From NCBI GenBank assembly GCA_026713205.1, contig JAPOOY010000209.1, positions 1-7,398 of the forward strand: 7,398 bases of DNA. The letters are read 5' to 3'. The notes beneath the pieces were generated by a model. That model did not search any database, was not told the DNA's origin, and was given only the letters and a program-made list of their open reading frames with translations. Positions 1 through 6,111 of the stretch are shown here, in pieces (within the stretch, counting starts at the first letter, position 1; each line of letters begins with the position of its first letter). The position numbers were made by a program, and so were the translations under genes. Origin of the DNA: Bdellovibrionales bacterium. Lineage in GTDB: Bacteria; Bdellovibrionota; Bdellovibrionia; Bdellovibrionales; UBA1609.

Positions 1-279
1 AGCTTCAGACTGAGAACCCGCTCCTGGCTTTCCGGAAGCTGAACCTTCAGCAACAGCTTCAGACTGAGAACCCGCTCCTGGCTTTCCGGAAGCTGAACCT
101 TCAGCAGCAGCTTCGGATTGAGAACCCGTTTCCGGCTTCACGGAAGCCGAACCTTCAGGAGCAGCTTCGGACTTAGAACCCGCTTCCGGCTTTACGGAAG
201 CTGAACCTTCAGGAGCAGCTTCGGACTTAGAACCCGCTTCCGACTTCACGGAAGCTGAACCTTCAGCAGCAGCTTCAGA
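1..279 (-). repeat. 54-bp in-frame tandem repeat array (VNTR)
   Basis: Five complete 54-bp units (279-226, 225-172, 171-118, 117-64, 63-10) and the start of a sixth lie head to tail and continue past the left edge. Each encodes 18 residues of the form SEAAPEGSASVKPEAGSK. Units 117-64 and 63-10 differ at only two bases, so the array grew recently from this end. The older units alternate VKPEAGSK-like and GKPGAGSQ-like endings. Since 54 is a multiple of three, copy-number changes keep the reading frame. Confidence 0.95.
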
Positions 280-1179
280 CTGAGAATCCATCTTTTCCAT
301 ATCTGAAATAGGAGTTTGAGCCGGAGAGAATTGACCTTCTAAAACCTCAACAAAAGAGGCTTCAGCGCCGCACTCTTCAATAGATTCTGCCATAGTCACA
401 GCCCAGCTTTTTGCATACCAATAAGCCTTCCGTTTGCCGTTTAGCTCCTTCATCTTTTGCTCTTCCTGCTCCAATGTGCGCTTTGCCTGGAGCTTTTTAT
501 TGAACAAGGCTGTTAAACAACTCAACTGATCTGAATTGGCCGGATCCCAGGAAGCCTGCACATAATAACGATCCCCCTGTTTAGAATCCGAGGGAATGAG
601 CACCCTGCGTGTTCCACCGGAAACTTCCCCATTTATTTGAGTTCCTGTTTCTTCTTTTTTAAAAGAAATTGATGCCAATATTTTTTTTGCTTGATCCTCT
701 TCTATACGAAGCAGAAACTCCACAATATCTTTCTGTCTTTCCTCATCCTCTGAATTGATTTCCGTTTCAACATAGGATACGAAATTAAATCGATTCATAA
801 GGCCCTTTGCTTTGTCCGCCAAATCAGAGTTGGTATGACGAGACATATCTGAAATGGTCAGCGCTATCACCTCTTTTTTTGTAACAGCTTGAAGACACTG
901 TTGAAGCTTTTCATCATCCAGTTTAGAAAATTCTTCAATGAATTGAATTTTTTCCTGAGAAACCGTCTCCTCAAACTGAAGGGCTGCAATAGATGCCTTA
1001 CTTACCGGATCACAGGGCATGGATGACTTCGGTTCACCCTCTTCTTCCGATGGAGGAGAATCGCCTTCTGGTGGGCTTATAAATAAGGAACAGGAACTAC
1101 AGATCAATCCCACAAATATAAGAAAAACTAATTTCCCGAAAAAACCATCTGCCCGCCATGAAAAAAATGGATGAAACAT
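1..1179 (-). CDS. Exported (probable lipo-)protein with repetitive C-terminal tail, partial at 3' end
   Basis: An open frame of 393 codons runs from ATG at 1179 to the left edge with no stop, so the C-terminus is missing. The start is set by AGGAGG at 1185-1190 with a 5-nt spacer. Residues 17-26 form a hydrophobic stretch after R9 and K16, ending at Cys27 and Cys30. This suggests a signal peptide with lipid attachment, most likely at Cys30, although neither cysteine sits in a canonical LxxC lipobox. Residues 34-53 are acidic and proline-rich, like a tether. Residues 54-293 are a mostly helical, charged domain with Cys56, Cys95, Cys221 and Cys270; I do not recognise its family. From residue 301 the chain is made of 18-residue Ala/Ser/Glu/Gly repeats. 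It is probably a surface or periplasmic protein of unknown function. A relic of a paralogue lies just upstream at 1350-1445. Confidence 0.85.
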   Translation of the reverse strand, partial: MFHPFFSWRADGFFGKLVFLIFVGLICSSCSLFISPPEGDSPPSEEEGEPKSSMPCDPVSKASIAALQFEETVSQEKIQFIEEFSKLDDEKLQQCLQAVTKKEVIALTISDMSRHTNSDLADKAKGLMNRFNFVSYVETEINSEDEERQKDIVEFLLRIEEDQAKKILASISFKKEETGTQINGEVSGGTRRVLIPSDSKQGDRYYVQASWDPANSDQLSCLTALFNKKLQAKRTLEQEEQKMKELNGKRKAYWYAKSWAVTMAESIEECGAEASFVEVLEGQFSPAQTPISDMEKMDSQSEAAAEGSASVKSEAGSKSEAAPEGSASVKPEAGSKSEAAPEGSASVKPETGSQSEAAAEGSASGKPGAGSQSEAVAEGSASGKPGAGSQSEA

Positions 1180-1229
1180 TACAGCCTCCTAATTTAAGGT
1201 AATAATAAGACCACTACCAACTCTCAGAC

Positions 1230-1259
1230 ATCTTACTGTTTGAACAATGAAGATGCCAA
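1230..1259 (-). promoter_or_regulatory. Putative sigma-70 promoter of the exported-protein gene
   Basis: On the minus strand, TTGGCA (1259-1254) and TAAGAT (1235-1230) are separated by 18 nt. They lie about 50 nt upstream of the ATG at 1179. Both hexamers are close to consensus, but the match was found by eye only. Confidence 0.4.
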
Positions 1260-1349
1260 GAGTTATCAACTCCTTTAAAAAAATCCGCTGAAAAAACAGA
1301 GATATTCTGGACTTTTATCCAAATAAAAAACTATAAAAACAACTTCCAG

Positions 1350-1445
1350 TTAGATAACACACTCTTGACATTTGACAAAAGAGGCTTCAGCGCCACACTC
1401 CTCAATGGATTCCGCTCTGTCCAGAGCCCATTTCTTTTCATCCAA
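1350..1445 (-). pseudogene. Relic of a paralogue of the exported-protein gene
   Basis: Read on the minus strand from 1445 to the TAA at 1352-1350, this frame encodes a peptide containing AESIEECGAEASFV. The same peptide occurs at residues 265-276 of the neighbouring exported protein, and similarity continues weakly upstream (KKWALDR against KSWAVTM). At DNA level 1375-1423 matches 350-398. In the best-conserved block the four base differences are all at third codon positions and silent, so the source was once a functional coding gene. No start codon or signal peptide is present. The fragment is cut off by the repeat pair at 1451-1520, and a stop follows seven codons after the match. It is a dead fragment of a duplicated gene. 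Confidence 0.8.
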
Positions 1446-1450
1446 TCAGG

Positions 1451-1520
1451 GTTGAATTTTATACCGATCCGGCTTGGAACTTTCTGACCCTCAAAATTCA
1501 AACCGGATTGGTATGGATTA
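1451..1520. repeat. Two inverted copies of a dispersed repeat forming a hairpin
   Basis: The right copy (1491-1520, plus) and left copy (1451-1480, minus) both match the dispersed motif TTCAAACCGGATTGGTATAA. They face each other, so 1461-1476 can pair with 1499-1514: 16 positions, 14 of them Watson-Crick. The right copy overlaps the nuoCD stop codon (1520-1518). In the nuo transcript the hairpin would form immediately after translation ends. No U-run follows it, so it is more plausibly an mRNA 3'-end stabiliser than an intrinsic terminator. Confidence 0.75.
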
Positions 1521-3203
1521 TCTATCCAGTTCCCCGGCAATAATATTCATACTGCCAAGAAGTGTAACAGCATCCGCCACCAACCCCCCTCGCACCTGCT
1601 GTGGGAAAGACTGATAAATAGGAAAACAGGGAGGCCGCACTTTTAATCGGTAGGGTTTTGGCCCTCCATCACTCACAAGGTAAAACCCCAACTCTCCATT
1701 GGCCGCTTCCGTGACGGAATACACCTCACCCTGTGGAGGGCGGCAGCCATGTATAATCAACATAAAATGATTCATCAGGCCCTCTATATTTCCATACACA
1801 TCTTTTTTCTCCGGCAGGACAATATCCTTATCCCTCAGAGTGTAGTCCCCCGGCGGAACATTTTTGCAAATCTGCTCAATAATATGAACAGCTTGTCTCA
1901 TTTCCTCAAGACGAACCAGGTAACGATCATAAGCATCCCCTGTGGTTCCCACAGGTATCTCAAAATCCAACTCATCATAGCCATAGTAAGGCTCCACCTT
2001 TCTTAAATCCAAATTCAAACCAGTGGAGCGAAGGCAGGGTCCGGTATAACCCCAGACTATGGCCTCCTGAATGGAAATGGCTCCCACTCCCCGATGCCTT
2101 TGAATCCAGATTTTATTATTTGTCAAAAGGGTATCCACTTCCTCAATACCCCTTCGCATTTCCTTGCAAAATTTTAAAATGTCCTTAAACCATCCTTTCG
2201 GCGGGTCATTGGCCATACCTCCCACTCGAGTCATGGAAACGGTTAATCGCGCGCCGCAAAGTTTTTCAAACAAGGTATAAACTTTCTCCCTATAGGCAAA
2301 AATATGCAAAAGCGGTGTGGAAGCTCCCAGGTCAAAAGCGGCGGCTCCAATGCAAACAATATGATCGATAATCCGGGATAATTCACAAAGAATCACTCGC
2401 ATAGCCTGAGCTTTAGGGGGAATCTCCACCCCCATTAATTCTTCAACGGCCTTGCAATACCCCACATTGTTCATGGGTGAAGAACAGTAATTAAGACGAT
2501 CCGTATAGGGAATAACCTGATTATAAGGATGAACTTCAGCCATTTTCTCAAAACAGCGGTGGAGATAACCAATTTCCACACTGGCGCGATGAACTTTTTC
2601 TCCATCCATAAGAGCCATGATGCGAAGAGTGCCGTGAGTGGCCGGGTGAGAAGGACCTATATTTAAAGGAATTAACTCCTTTCCTGAATCGTCCGGTGAA
2701 CTCCCGTCTAATTCGTTATCCATTTGAAAGGGAAGGGGCTCCGTTAAGTGCTGCTGACGATCAGCGGGATAATCCTTTCTCAAAGGATACCCTTCAAACT
2801 GATGATGAGTTAAAATTCTCTTTAAATTGGGATGATTTTTAAAAATCACTCCATACATATCATAAATTTCCCTCTCAAACCAATCCGCCACCGGATAAAC
2901 AAATTGAACTGTGGGGAGAGCTTCCCCCTCTTTAACAGGCACCTTGATTCTCAAACGGGAAATGGTTTTTGTAGAAAAAAGCTCATAAACCACTTCAAAC
3001 CTCTGATTCCTTTCCGGATAATCCACTCCGGAAAGATTCATTAAAAAATCATATCGCCCTGTATTTTTAAAATGGATGAGAAGAGGTACAATTTCATTCG
3101 GTGTAACGGTTAAAACAGCCGCTCCGGACACATCGTTCAGGGAAAAATTCTTTTTAAATTTTTCCCATAGGTTTTCCTGTAATTCCCGAAGAGCTGTTTT
3201 CAT
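1518..3203 (-). CDS. nuoCD: NADH-quinone oxidoreductase fused subunit C/D
   Basis: This encodes a 561-residue fusion of the 30-kDa (NuoC) and 49-kDa (NuoD) subunits of proton-pumping NADH:quinone oxidoreductase (complex I). Both subunits belong to the peripheral arm that carries electrons to the quinone site. Residues 1 to about 150 are NuoC, with the family signature around EREIYDMYG (110-118) and the LRKDYP end (141-146). A short acidic linker follows at about 160-177. NuoD begins near residue 180 with HPATHG (186-191), whose His belongs to the quinone pocket, and YTDRLNY (233-239), which carries the partner Tyr. The chain ends GELDR, the usual NuoD C-terminus, so it is complete. The ATG at 3203 lies 3 nt after the nuoB stop without a strong Shine-Dalgarno, which suggests translational coupling. 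NuoC-NuoD fusion is known in several bacterial groups. No nuoE or nuoF follows. Confidence 0.97.
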   Translation of the reverse strand: MKTALRELQENLWEKFKKNFSLNDVSGAAVLTVTPNEIVPLLIHFKNTGRYDFLMNLSGVDYPERNQRFEVVYELFSTKTISRLRIKVPVKEGEALPTVQFVYPVADWFEREIYDMYGVIFKNHPNLKRILTHHQFEGYPLRKDYPADRQQHLTEPLPFQMDNELDGSSPDDSGKELIPLNIGPSHPATHGTLRIMALMDGEKVHRASVEIGYLHRCFEKMAEVHPYNQVIPYTDRLNYCSSPMNNVGYCKAVEELMGVEIPPKAQAMRVILCELSRIIDHIVCIGAAAFDLGASTPLLHIFAYREKVYTLFEKLCGARLTVSMTRVGGMANDPPKGWFKDILKFCKEMRRGIEEVDTLLTNNKIWIQRHRGVGAISIQEAIVWGYTGPCLRSTGLNLDLRKVEPYYGYDELDFEIPVGTTGDAYDRYLVRLEEMRQAVHIIEQICKNVPPGDYTLRDKDIVLPEKKDVYGNIEGLMNHFMLIIHGCRPPQGEVYSVTEAANGELGFYLVSDGGPKPYRLKVRPPCFPIYQSFPQQVRGGLVADAVTLLGSMNIIAGELDR

Positions 3204-3206
3204 AAT

Positions 3207-3758
3207 TTAACGCAAAAACCCCGGTTTCCATTTGTCTTTCCACGGACGGGGCGCATGATCCGTTATCATTTTCTGAACAACCATAACTCCATCTATAACA
3301 GCTTCAGGCGTAGGAGGACAGCCGGGAACATACACATCCACGGGAATCACCTTATCCACTCCCTGAAGAACATGATAGGCTCTGTAAAAACCACCGGAAC
3401 TGGCACAGGCCCCCATAGCTATAACATACTTTGGCTCAATCATCTGCTCATAAACCCGACGAATCACAGGAGCCATTTTTTCCGTTATAGTTCCCGCCAC
3501 AATCATCAAATCCGACTGACGGGGAGAAAACCGAACCACTTCCGCGCCAAACCGAGCCAGGTCATAACGAGGCCCCAAAACAGACATGAGTTCAATCCCG
3601 CAGCAGGCGGTCCCATAAGTCATGGGCCAAAGGGAATTTCTGCGGCTCCAGGCCACAATACGATCCACCCGGGAAGTGAAAACAACATTTTCCTCAGGAT
3701 TCGCTGAAGCAGGATGGGTCTGTTTATTGGAAGACAAAATAACCTCGTTCGCGCCCAT
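3207..3758 (-). CDS. nuoB: NADH-quinone oxidoreductase subunit B
   Basis: This 183-residue complex I subunit (PSST/20-kDa family) holds iron-sulfur cluster N2, the last electron carrier before quinone. All four cluster ligands are visible: Cys52 and Cys53 in TACCGIELM, Cys118 in GACASSGG, and Cys147 in VPGCPP. The [14 protein letters not shown] segment (77-90) is also typical. Length is normal, with a roughly 25-residue polar N-terminal extension. The ATG at 3758 is preceded by AAGGTG (3769-3764) with a 5-nt spacer. nuoCD follows after 3 nt, so the two form an operon. The usual upstream neighbour nuoA is missing; instead 3759-3990 contains repeats. The protein must assemble with subunits encoded elsewhere, or the locus is a second, partial copy. 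Nothing in the sequence suggests loss of function. Confidence 0.97.
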   Translation of the reverse strand: MGANEVILSSNKQTHPASANPEENVVFTSRVDRIVAWSRRNSLWPMTYGTACCGIELMSVLGPRYDLARFGAEVVRFSPRQSDLMIVAGTITEKMAPVIRRVYEQMIEPKYVIAMGACASSGGFYRAYHVLQGVDKVIPVDVYVPGCPPTPEAVIDGVMVVQKMITDHAPRPWKDKWKPGFLR

Positions 3759-3818
3759 TATAGCACCTTAAGGGCACAGATCAAAGTTTTCTTTGGAAAA
3801 CCGGAGAGCTTGCTTTAT

Positions 3819-3824
3819 ATTATA
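3819..3824 (-). promoter_or_regulatory. Possible -10 element for nuoB-nuoCD inside a dispersed repeat
   Basis: A perfect TATAAT (3824-3819, minus) sits 60 nt upstream of the nuoB ATG, at the end of the dispersed repeat copy 3821-3850. No convincing -35 hexamer lies 16-18 nt upstream, so this is tentative. Confidence 0.3.
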
Positions 3825-3850
3825 CCGATTGTGCTTGAAATTTTCCGGTT
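3821..3850 (-). repeat. Dispersed repeat copy, left flank of the palindromic element
   Basis: On the minus strand this reads AACCGGAAAATTTCAA and then a diverged motif ending CGGTATAAT. The 16-base AACCGGAAAATTTCAA (3850-3835) recurs exactly on the plus strand at 4014-4029. The two copies therefore form an outer inverted repeat around the palindrome at 3870-3990. Confidence 0.7.
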
Positions 3851-3869
3851 TTTATTTAAGAGACATAGG

Positions 3870-3990
3870 CCCTTTATAACAGACTATAGGGGTCAAAAAT
3901 TCAAACATGCGTTTTGCGTTAGTGCGACTTTCAGTCGCATCTGTGTCAAAGCCGAACTCATTTTTGACCCCTATAGTCTGTTAGAAAGGG
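3870..3990. mobile_element. 121-bp palindromic element, MITE-like
   Basis: Arms 3870-3900 and 3960-3990 are inverted repeats of 31 bp with one mismatch; the inner 24 bp (3877-3900 and 3960-3983) are perfect. The 59-nt centre contains a second perfect hairpin, TGCGACT/AGTCGCA (3923-3929 and 3933-3939, 3-nt loop). Bases 3894-3976 recur at 5000-5082 with 9 differences in 83 and no gaps, so this is a mobile or amplified sequence rather than a local accident. It encodes no protein I can support and shows no clear target-site duplication. It sits between divergent nuoB and the HAD gene and could affect expression of either. The structure fits a miniature inverted-repeat element; the mobilising enzyme is not in the window. 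Confidence 0.75.
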
Positions 3991-4013
3991 TGTAAGCATT
4001 TTTTCTTATGAAG

Positions 4014-4043
4014 AACCGGAAAATTTCAAACCGGAGGAGTATA
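4014..4043 (+). repeat. Dispersed repeat copy that contains the HAD gene's ribosome site
   Basis: This begins AACCGGAAAATTTCAA, identical and inverted to 3850-3835, and continues AACCGGAGGAGTATAAT. Where other copies have GATTGG, this one reads GAGGAG, which supplies the Shine-Dalgarno GGAGGAG (4033-4039) of the gene starting at 4050. Confidence 0.65.
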
Positions 4044-4049
4044 ATCTCT

Positions 4050-4766
4050 ATGCAAAAAAAACACTTAAAATCCGTCTTGCAAACCATTGAGGAAAACCCT
4101 CATCCAGTGGCTGTTGTCTTTGATTTAGACTCCACTCTTTTCTGTGTCAAATGGCGAACAGAGGGTATTATTAAAGATGCCGTACAAACTCCCGCCTTCA
4201 TTAAAAATTTTTCAGAAATGACTGAACAATTTCAACAAATCCAGGTTCATCCCAAAGATTGGTCTCTTAAGGACATTTTTAAACGACATGGATTGGATCC
4301 TAACACACCGGCCAGCAAGACCATTCAAAAATTCTGGAGTAAGTATTTTTTTCAGAATGATTATCTTCACCTGGACAGACCCTATGAAGGAAGTGTGGAA
4401 TATGTCAACCTTCTCCATAAAACCGGAGGGCATGTTTTTTATCTAACGGGCAGAAATAAACCCTATATGGGAAAAGGAACTGTGCGGTCCCTGAAAAAAT
4501 GGAATTTTCCCTTGGAAACAGAAAATCATTTGATTTTAAAAAAAGATCCCGCTTTTGAAGATTCCGTTTATAAACTGGAAGAATTAAAAATGCTCAAAAA
4601 TAAATTCCAAACCATTTTATTTTTTGAAAATGAACCGGTCATCCTCCACATGGTGCATAAATACCTGCCTGATATTAAAATGTTCTGGATAGACAGCGCC
4701 CATTCCGGAAAAAAATCGGGGCCTCCGGATCACATTCCCGCCATCCCAATGAGTTATCTTCTGTAA
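4050..4766 (+). CDS. HAD-superfamily hydrolase (putative phosphatase)
   Basis: A 238-residue protein with the haloacid-dehalogenase fold motifs in order. Motif I is VVFDLDST, with nucleophile Asp25 and acid/base Asp27. Motif II is the Thr of YLTGRN (Thr133). A Lys near 164-175 probably serves as motif III. Motif IV is ENE (193-195), replacing the usual acidic pair. Residues between about 35 and 125 are helical and likely form a cap. These features indicate Mg-dependent phosphomonoester hydrolysis in the cytoplasm; the substrate cannot be told. No signal peptide or membrane segment is visible. An in-frame ATG at 4008 would add 14 residues but lacks a ribosome site. ATG 4050 has GGAGGAG at 4033-4039 with a 10-nt spacer and is preferred. 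The gene stands alone, divergent from nuoB, with the palindromic element upstream. Confidence 0.85.
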   Translation: MQKKHLKSVLQTIEENPHPVAVVFDLDSTLFCVKWRTEGIIKDAVQTPAFIKNFSEMTEQFQQIQVHPKDWSLKDIFKRHGLDPNTPASKTIQKFWSKYFFQNDYLHLDRPYEGSVEYVNLLHKTGGHVFYLTGRNKPYMGKGTVRSLKKWNFPLETENHLILKKDPAFEDSVYKLEELKMLKNKFQTILFFENEPVILHMVHKYLPDIKMFWIDSAHSGKKSGPPDHIPAIPMSYLL

Positions 4767-4798
4767 CCGCACGCCCGGGCGACTTTTTTGGATTATAG

Positions 4799-4999
4799 TC
4801 TGAAAATAGCTATATAAAGAATACCCCCTTTCACAGATTAAACGAAACTCCTATTCTAAAAGACCTCAAGAAAAAAATTGTTCTTTTAACAGGCCCCAGA
4901 CAGGTAGGTAAAACATGGCTTGCAAAAAAAATCGAACAGTGTGAAAAAAGGACAGAAGTATCGGGAAGCCAGGCTGTCTATAATCTGGATATTACATTT
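4799..4999 (+). pseudogene. N-terminal stump of an AAA-family ATPase (AAA_14/DUF4143 type)
   Basis: This frame encodes YIKNTPFHRLNETPILKD followed by a hydrophobic strand and a Walker A motif, GPRQVGKT (4892-4915), then an AVYNLDI strand. This is the N-terminal nucleotide-binding start of the AAA ATPases often annotated as ATP-binding protein with DUF4143, which normally have about 400 residues. There is no ATG: the frame opens just after the stop at 4796-4798. The ATPase sequence ends near 4999, where the copy of the palindromic element begins. The frame then runs through that repeat to a TGA at 5090-5092. Walker B, the remaining ATPase core and the C-terminal domain are absent. The gene is dead; repeat insertion or a deletion ending at the repeat probably removed the rest. 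Confidence 0.8.
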
Positions 5000-5082
5000 C
5001 AAAAATTCAGCTCTGCGTTTTGCTTTAGTGCGACTTACAGCCGCATCTGTGTTAAAGCCGAACTCATTTTTGAACCCTATAG
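5000..5082 (+). repeat. Second, degenerate copy of the palindromic element core
   Basis: These 83 bases align without gaps to 3894-3976 with 9 mismatches (about 89% identity). The internal hairpin survives imperfectly. The outer inverted arms are largely lost, so this copy is older or truncated. It abuts the broken ATPase frame on its left. A dispersed end motif follows 40 bases to the right (5122-5150), the same order as at 3976-4043. Confidence 0.85.
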
Positions 5083-5121
5083 GCTCTCATGAAGGGCTGA
5101 TTTTTATAAACAGAAACTCTC

Positions 5122-5150
5122 AAATTTCAAACCTGATTGGTATAAAATTT
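5122..5150 (+). repeat. Dispersed repeat copy next to the toxin gene
   Basis: The motif AAATTTCAAACCTGATTGG followed by TATAAAATTT is close to the consensus of the other copies. It lies just downstream of the toxin gene's stop codon (5162-5160) and forms the right flank of the core repeat at 5000-5082. Confidence 0.7.
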
Positions 5151-5159
5151 AAAGATATT

Positions 5160-5417
5160 CTATTTATAAACTTCTTTTCTATGTCCAATTTTGATTACAA
5201 AAACAGTAACAGTGTTTTTTTTGATAGAATATATAACACGGTAGTTTCCTACCCTTACTTTCATTAGACCTTTCAAATTTTGTTTCAAAGGAGTTCCAAA
5301 ATAAAGGGGATCAACTTTAAGTTTTTCTTCTATTGTTCTTTTTATAAGAGATTTTATTTTTTTTGATATATTTTTAAGGTCTTTTTTTACAGACTGTTTA
5401 TAAACAATCTCCCACAT
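5160..5417 (-). CDS. RelE/ParE-family type II toxin
   Basis: An 85-residue basic protein with the features of RelE/ParE-superfamily toxins. It has an N-terminal YKQSVKKDLKNI helix start, a middle stretch with GTPLKQNLKGLMKVRVGNYRVIY (family core about 41-63), and the closing IGHRKEVY (76-83). In RelE relatives the Arg/Tyr/His-Arg residues of these strands bind and cut ribosome-bound mRNA; ParE relatives target gyrase. Sequence alone does not separate the two, but the GHRKEVY end favours RelE-like members. The ATG at 5417 directly follows the antitoxin stop (TAG then ATG, no gap) and has no strong ribosome site of its own. Toxin translation is therefore likely coupled to the antitoxin. The length is complete and no disabling change is visible. 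Confidence 0.9.
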   Translation of the reverse strand: MWEIVYKQSVKKDLKNISKKIKSLIKRTIEEKLKVDPLYFGTPLKQNLKGLMKVRVGNYRVIYSIKKNTVTVFVIKIGHRKEVYK

Positions 5418-5642
5418 CTATTTTTCTTCCCATATTTTTTTATGTGAAAGCACAGGCTCTTTTTTTCTTTCTTGTGCGATTTTGGCAAAGTAAAGATCTT
5501 CGTCCAGTTCTAAAGCCTGTTTTGTGAGATCAATAACCACAGAAGATAAAAAAGGGAATTTCCTTATTTTCCTTAATTGTTCCAATTGGTTATAAAGACT
5601 GTCTTCTAATGTAAGATTGATTCTTTTTTTACTTGTTGGCAT
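5418..5642 (-). CDS. Ribbon-helix-helix antitoxin (RelB/DUF6290-like)
   Basis: A 74-residue protein. Residues 5-45 (KKRINLTLEDSLYNQLEQL onward) fit a ribbon-helix-helix DNA-binding domain with an N-terminal beta strand (RINLTL). Its C-terminal part, ALELDEDLYFAKIAQER then LSHKKIWEE, is typical of antitoxins paired with RelE toxins, where this region wraps the toxin. AGGAGG at 5656-5651 lies 6 nt before the ATG at 5642. It is the first gene of a two-gene operon with the toxin at 5160-5417. By family precedent the dimer, alone or with toxin, represses its own promoter. The family label rests on sequence pattern only. Confidence 0.88.
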   Translation of the reverse strand: MPTSKKRINLTLEDSLYNQLEQLRKIRKFPFLSSVVIDLTKQALELDEDLYFAKIAQERKKEPVLSHKKIWEEK

Positions 5643-5661
5643 AGTGTTCCTCCTGCTTTCA

Positions 5662-5690
5662 AGAGTAACACCATTACATCACTAAATCAA
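5662..5690 (-). promoter_or_regulatory. Putative promoter and operator of the toxin-antitoxin operon
   Basis: On the minus strand, TTGATT (5690-5685) and TACTCT (5667-5662) are spaced by exactly 17 nt, about 20 nt upstream of the antitoxin ATG. Between them lies the short inverted repeat GTAATGGTGTTAC, overlapping the -10 box. This is a plausible site for ribbon-helix-helix autorepression. Confidence 0.45.
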
Positions 5691-5904
5691 TGGTTATATT
5701 CAGAAGGAAGTTTTGTCTTTATCCTGCTATTTTTATTTTATAGTGGTGAAGAAAACAGGATTGAGGAGGTGTGACTTAAGACAGGTCAACAGGCCCAAAA
5801 CCAAACAAAAAACCACTCTTTCATCCCGTTGATAACCATTCACAATACCTCTGATACCGCTGGTATTCGGAAAATCACGCACATTTTTTTCTTATTGAGG
5901 ATTA

Positions 5905-6108
5905 TTAAGAACCATTTTTTAGCTTATTGATTTCTTCTTTAGACAGCCCTGTCACTTTGCAGATCAGGGAAATATCCAGTTTATTCTGAAGCATATTTAA
6001 GACAACTTCTTGTCGTCCTTCCTGTCTTCCTTTTTGTTGTCCCTCTCTCAAACCTTTTTTCAAGCCCTTCTCGTGGCCTCTCTCTTCAATATGTTTTCTT
6101 ATGTCCAT
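5905..6108 (-). CDS. Stand-alone copy of the Rpn C-terminal (RpnS-like) protein, probable antitoxin
   Basis: A 67-residue protein, nearly identical to the last 63 residues of the Rpn protein next door. It starts MDIRKHIEERGHEKG, continues through a charged helix of four-residue repeats (GLKKGLREGQQKGRQEGRQE) and ends in a small helical domain (LDISLICKVTGLSKEEINKLK). It differs by a four-residue insertion (one extra repeat) and by Val to Ile and EK to KE changes. The ATG at 6108 keeps the strong ribosome site AAAGGGGGT (6120-6112), so it can be expressed alone. In E. coli, separately translated Rpn C-terminal fragments dimerise and block the toxic long protein. This gene is therefore probably a duplicated antitoxin rather than debris. 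No separate promoter is evident; it likely uses the rpn transcript. Confidence 0.7.
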   Translation of the reverse strand: MDIRKHIEERGHEKGLKKGLREGQQKGRQEGRQEVVLNMLQNKLDISLICKVTGLSKEEINKLKNGS

Positions 6109-6111
6109 GTA

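Noticed and set aside
1341..1352. AACT/AGTT hairpin followed by T-rich DNA as a terminator after nuoCD
   Set aside because: The stem is only four base pairs and AT-rich, too weak to support.
1331..1540. 69-codon minus-strand frame across the nuoCD 3' end and repeat pair
   Set aside because: It lies in another frame over the repeat hairpin and the paralogue relic. The relic's true coding frame is different and explains the sequence better; no ribosome site was found.
2868..3011. Stretches resembling the dispersed motif inside nuoC (CTCAAACCAATCC, TTCAAACCTCTGATT)
   Set aside because: The matches are short and lie in conserved NuoC codons, so they are chance similarities.
3255..3707. 150-codon plus-strand frame opposite nuoB
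   Set aside because: It lies antisense to well-conserved nuoB, is His/Asn-rich with no recognisable family, and has no ribosome site.
3714..3995. 93-codon plus-strand frame through the palindromic element
   Set aside because: It starts inside nuoB on the opposite strand, and its C-terminal half is only the repeat. The similarity to the frame at 5000-5092 comes from the repeat DNA, and most differences are non-silent.
4772..4790. CGCCCGGGCG palindrome followed by six T as terminator of the HAD gene
   Set aside because: A hairpin needs a loop, leaving only about three stem pairs. It may instead be part of the tRNA-like 9-bp repeat noted above.
4920..5267. 115-codon plus-strand frame
   Set aside because: It is a shifted frame over the ATPase stump, the repeat copy and the antisense of the toxin gene. 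The Walker A motif lies in another frame and upstream of its start.
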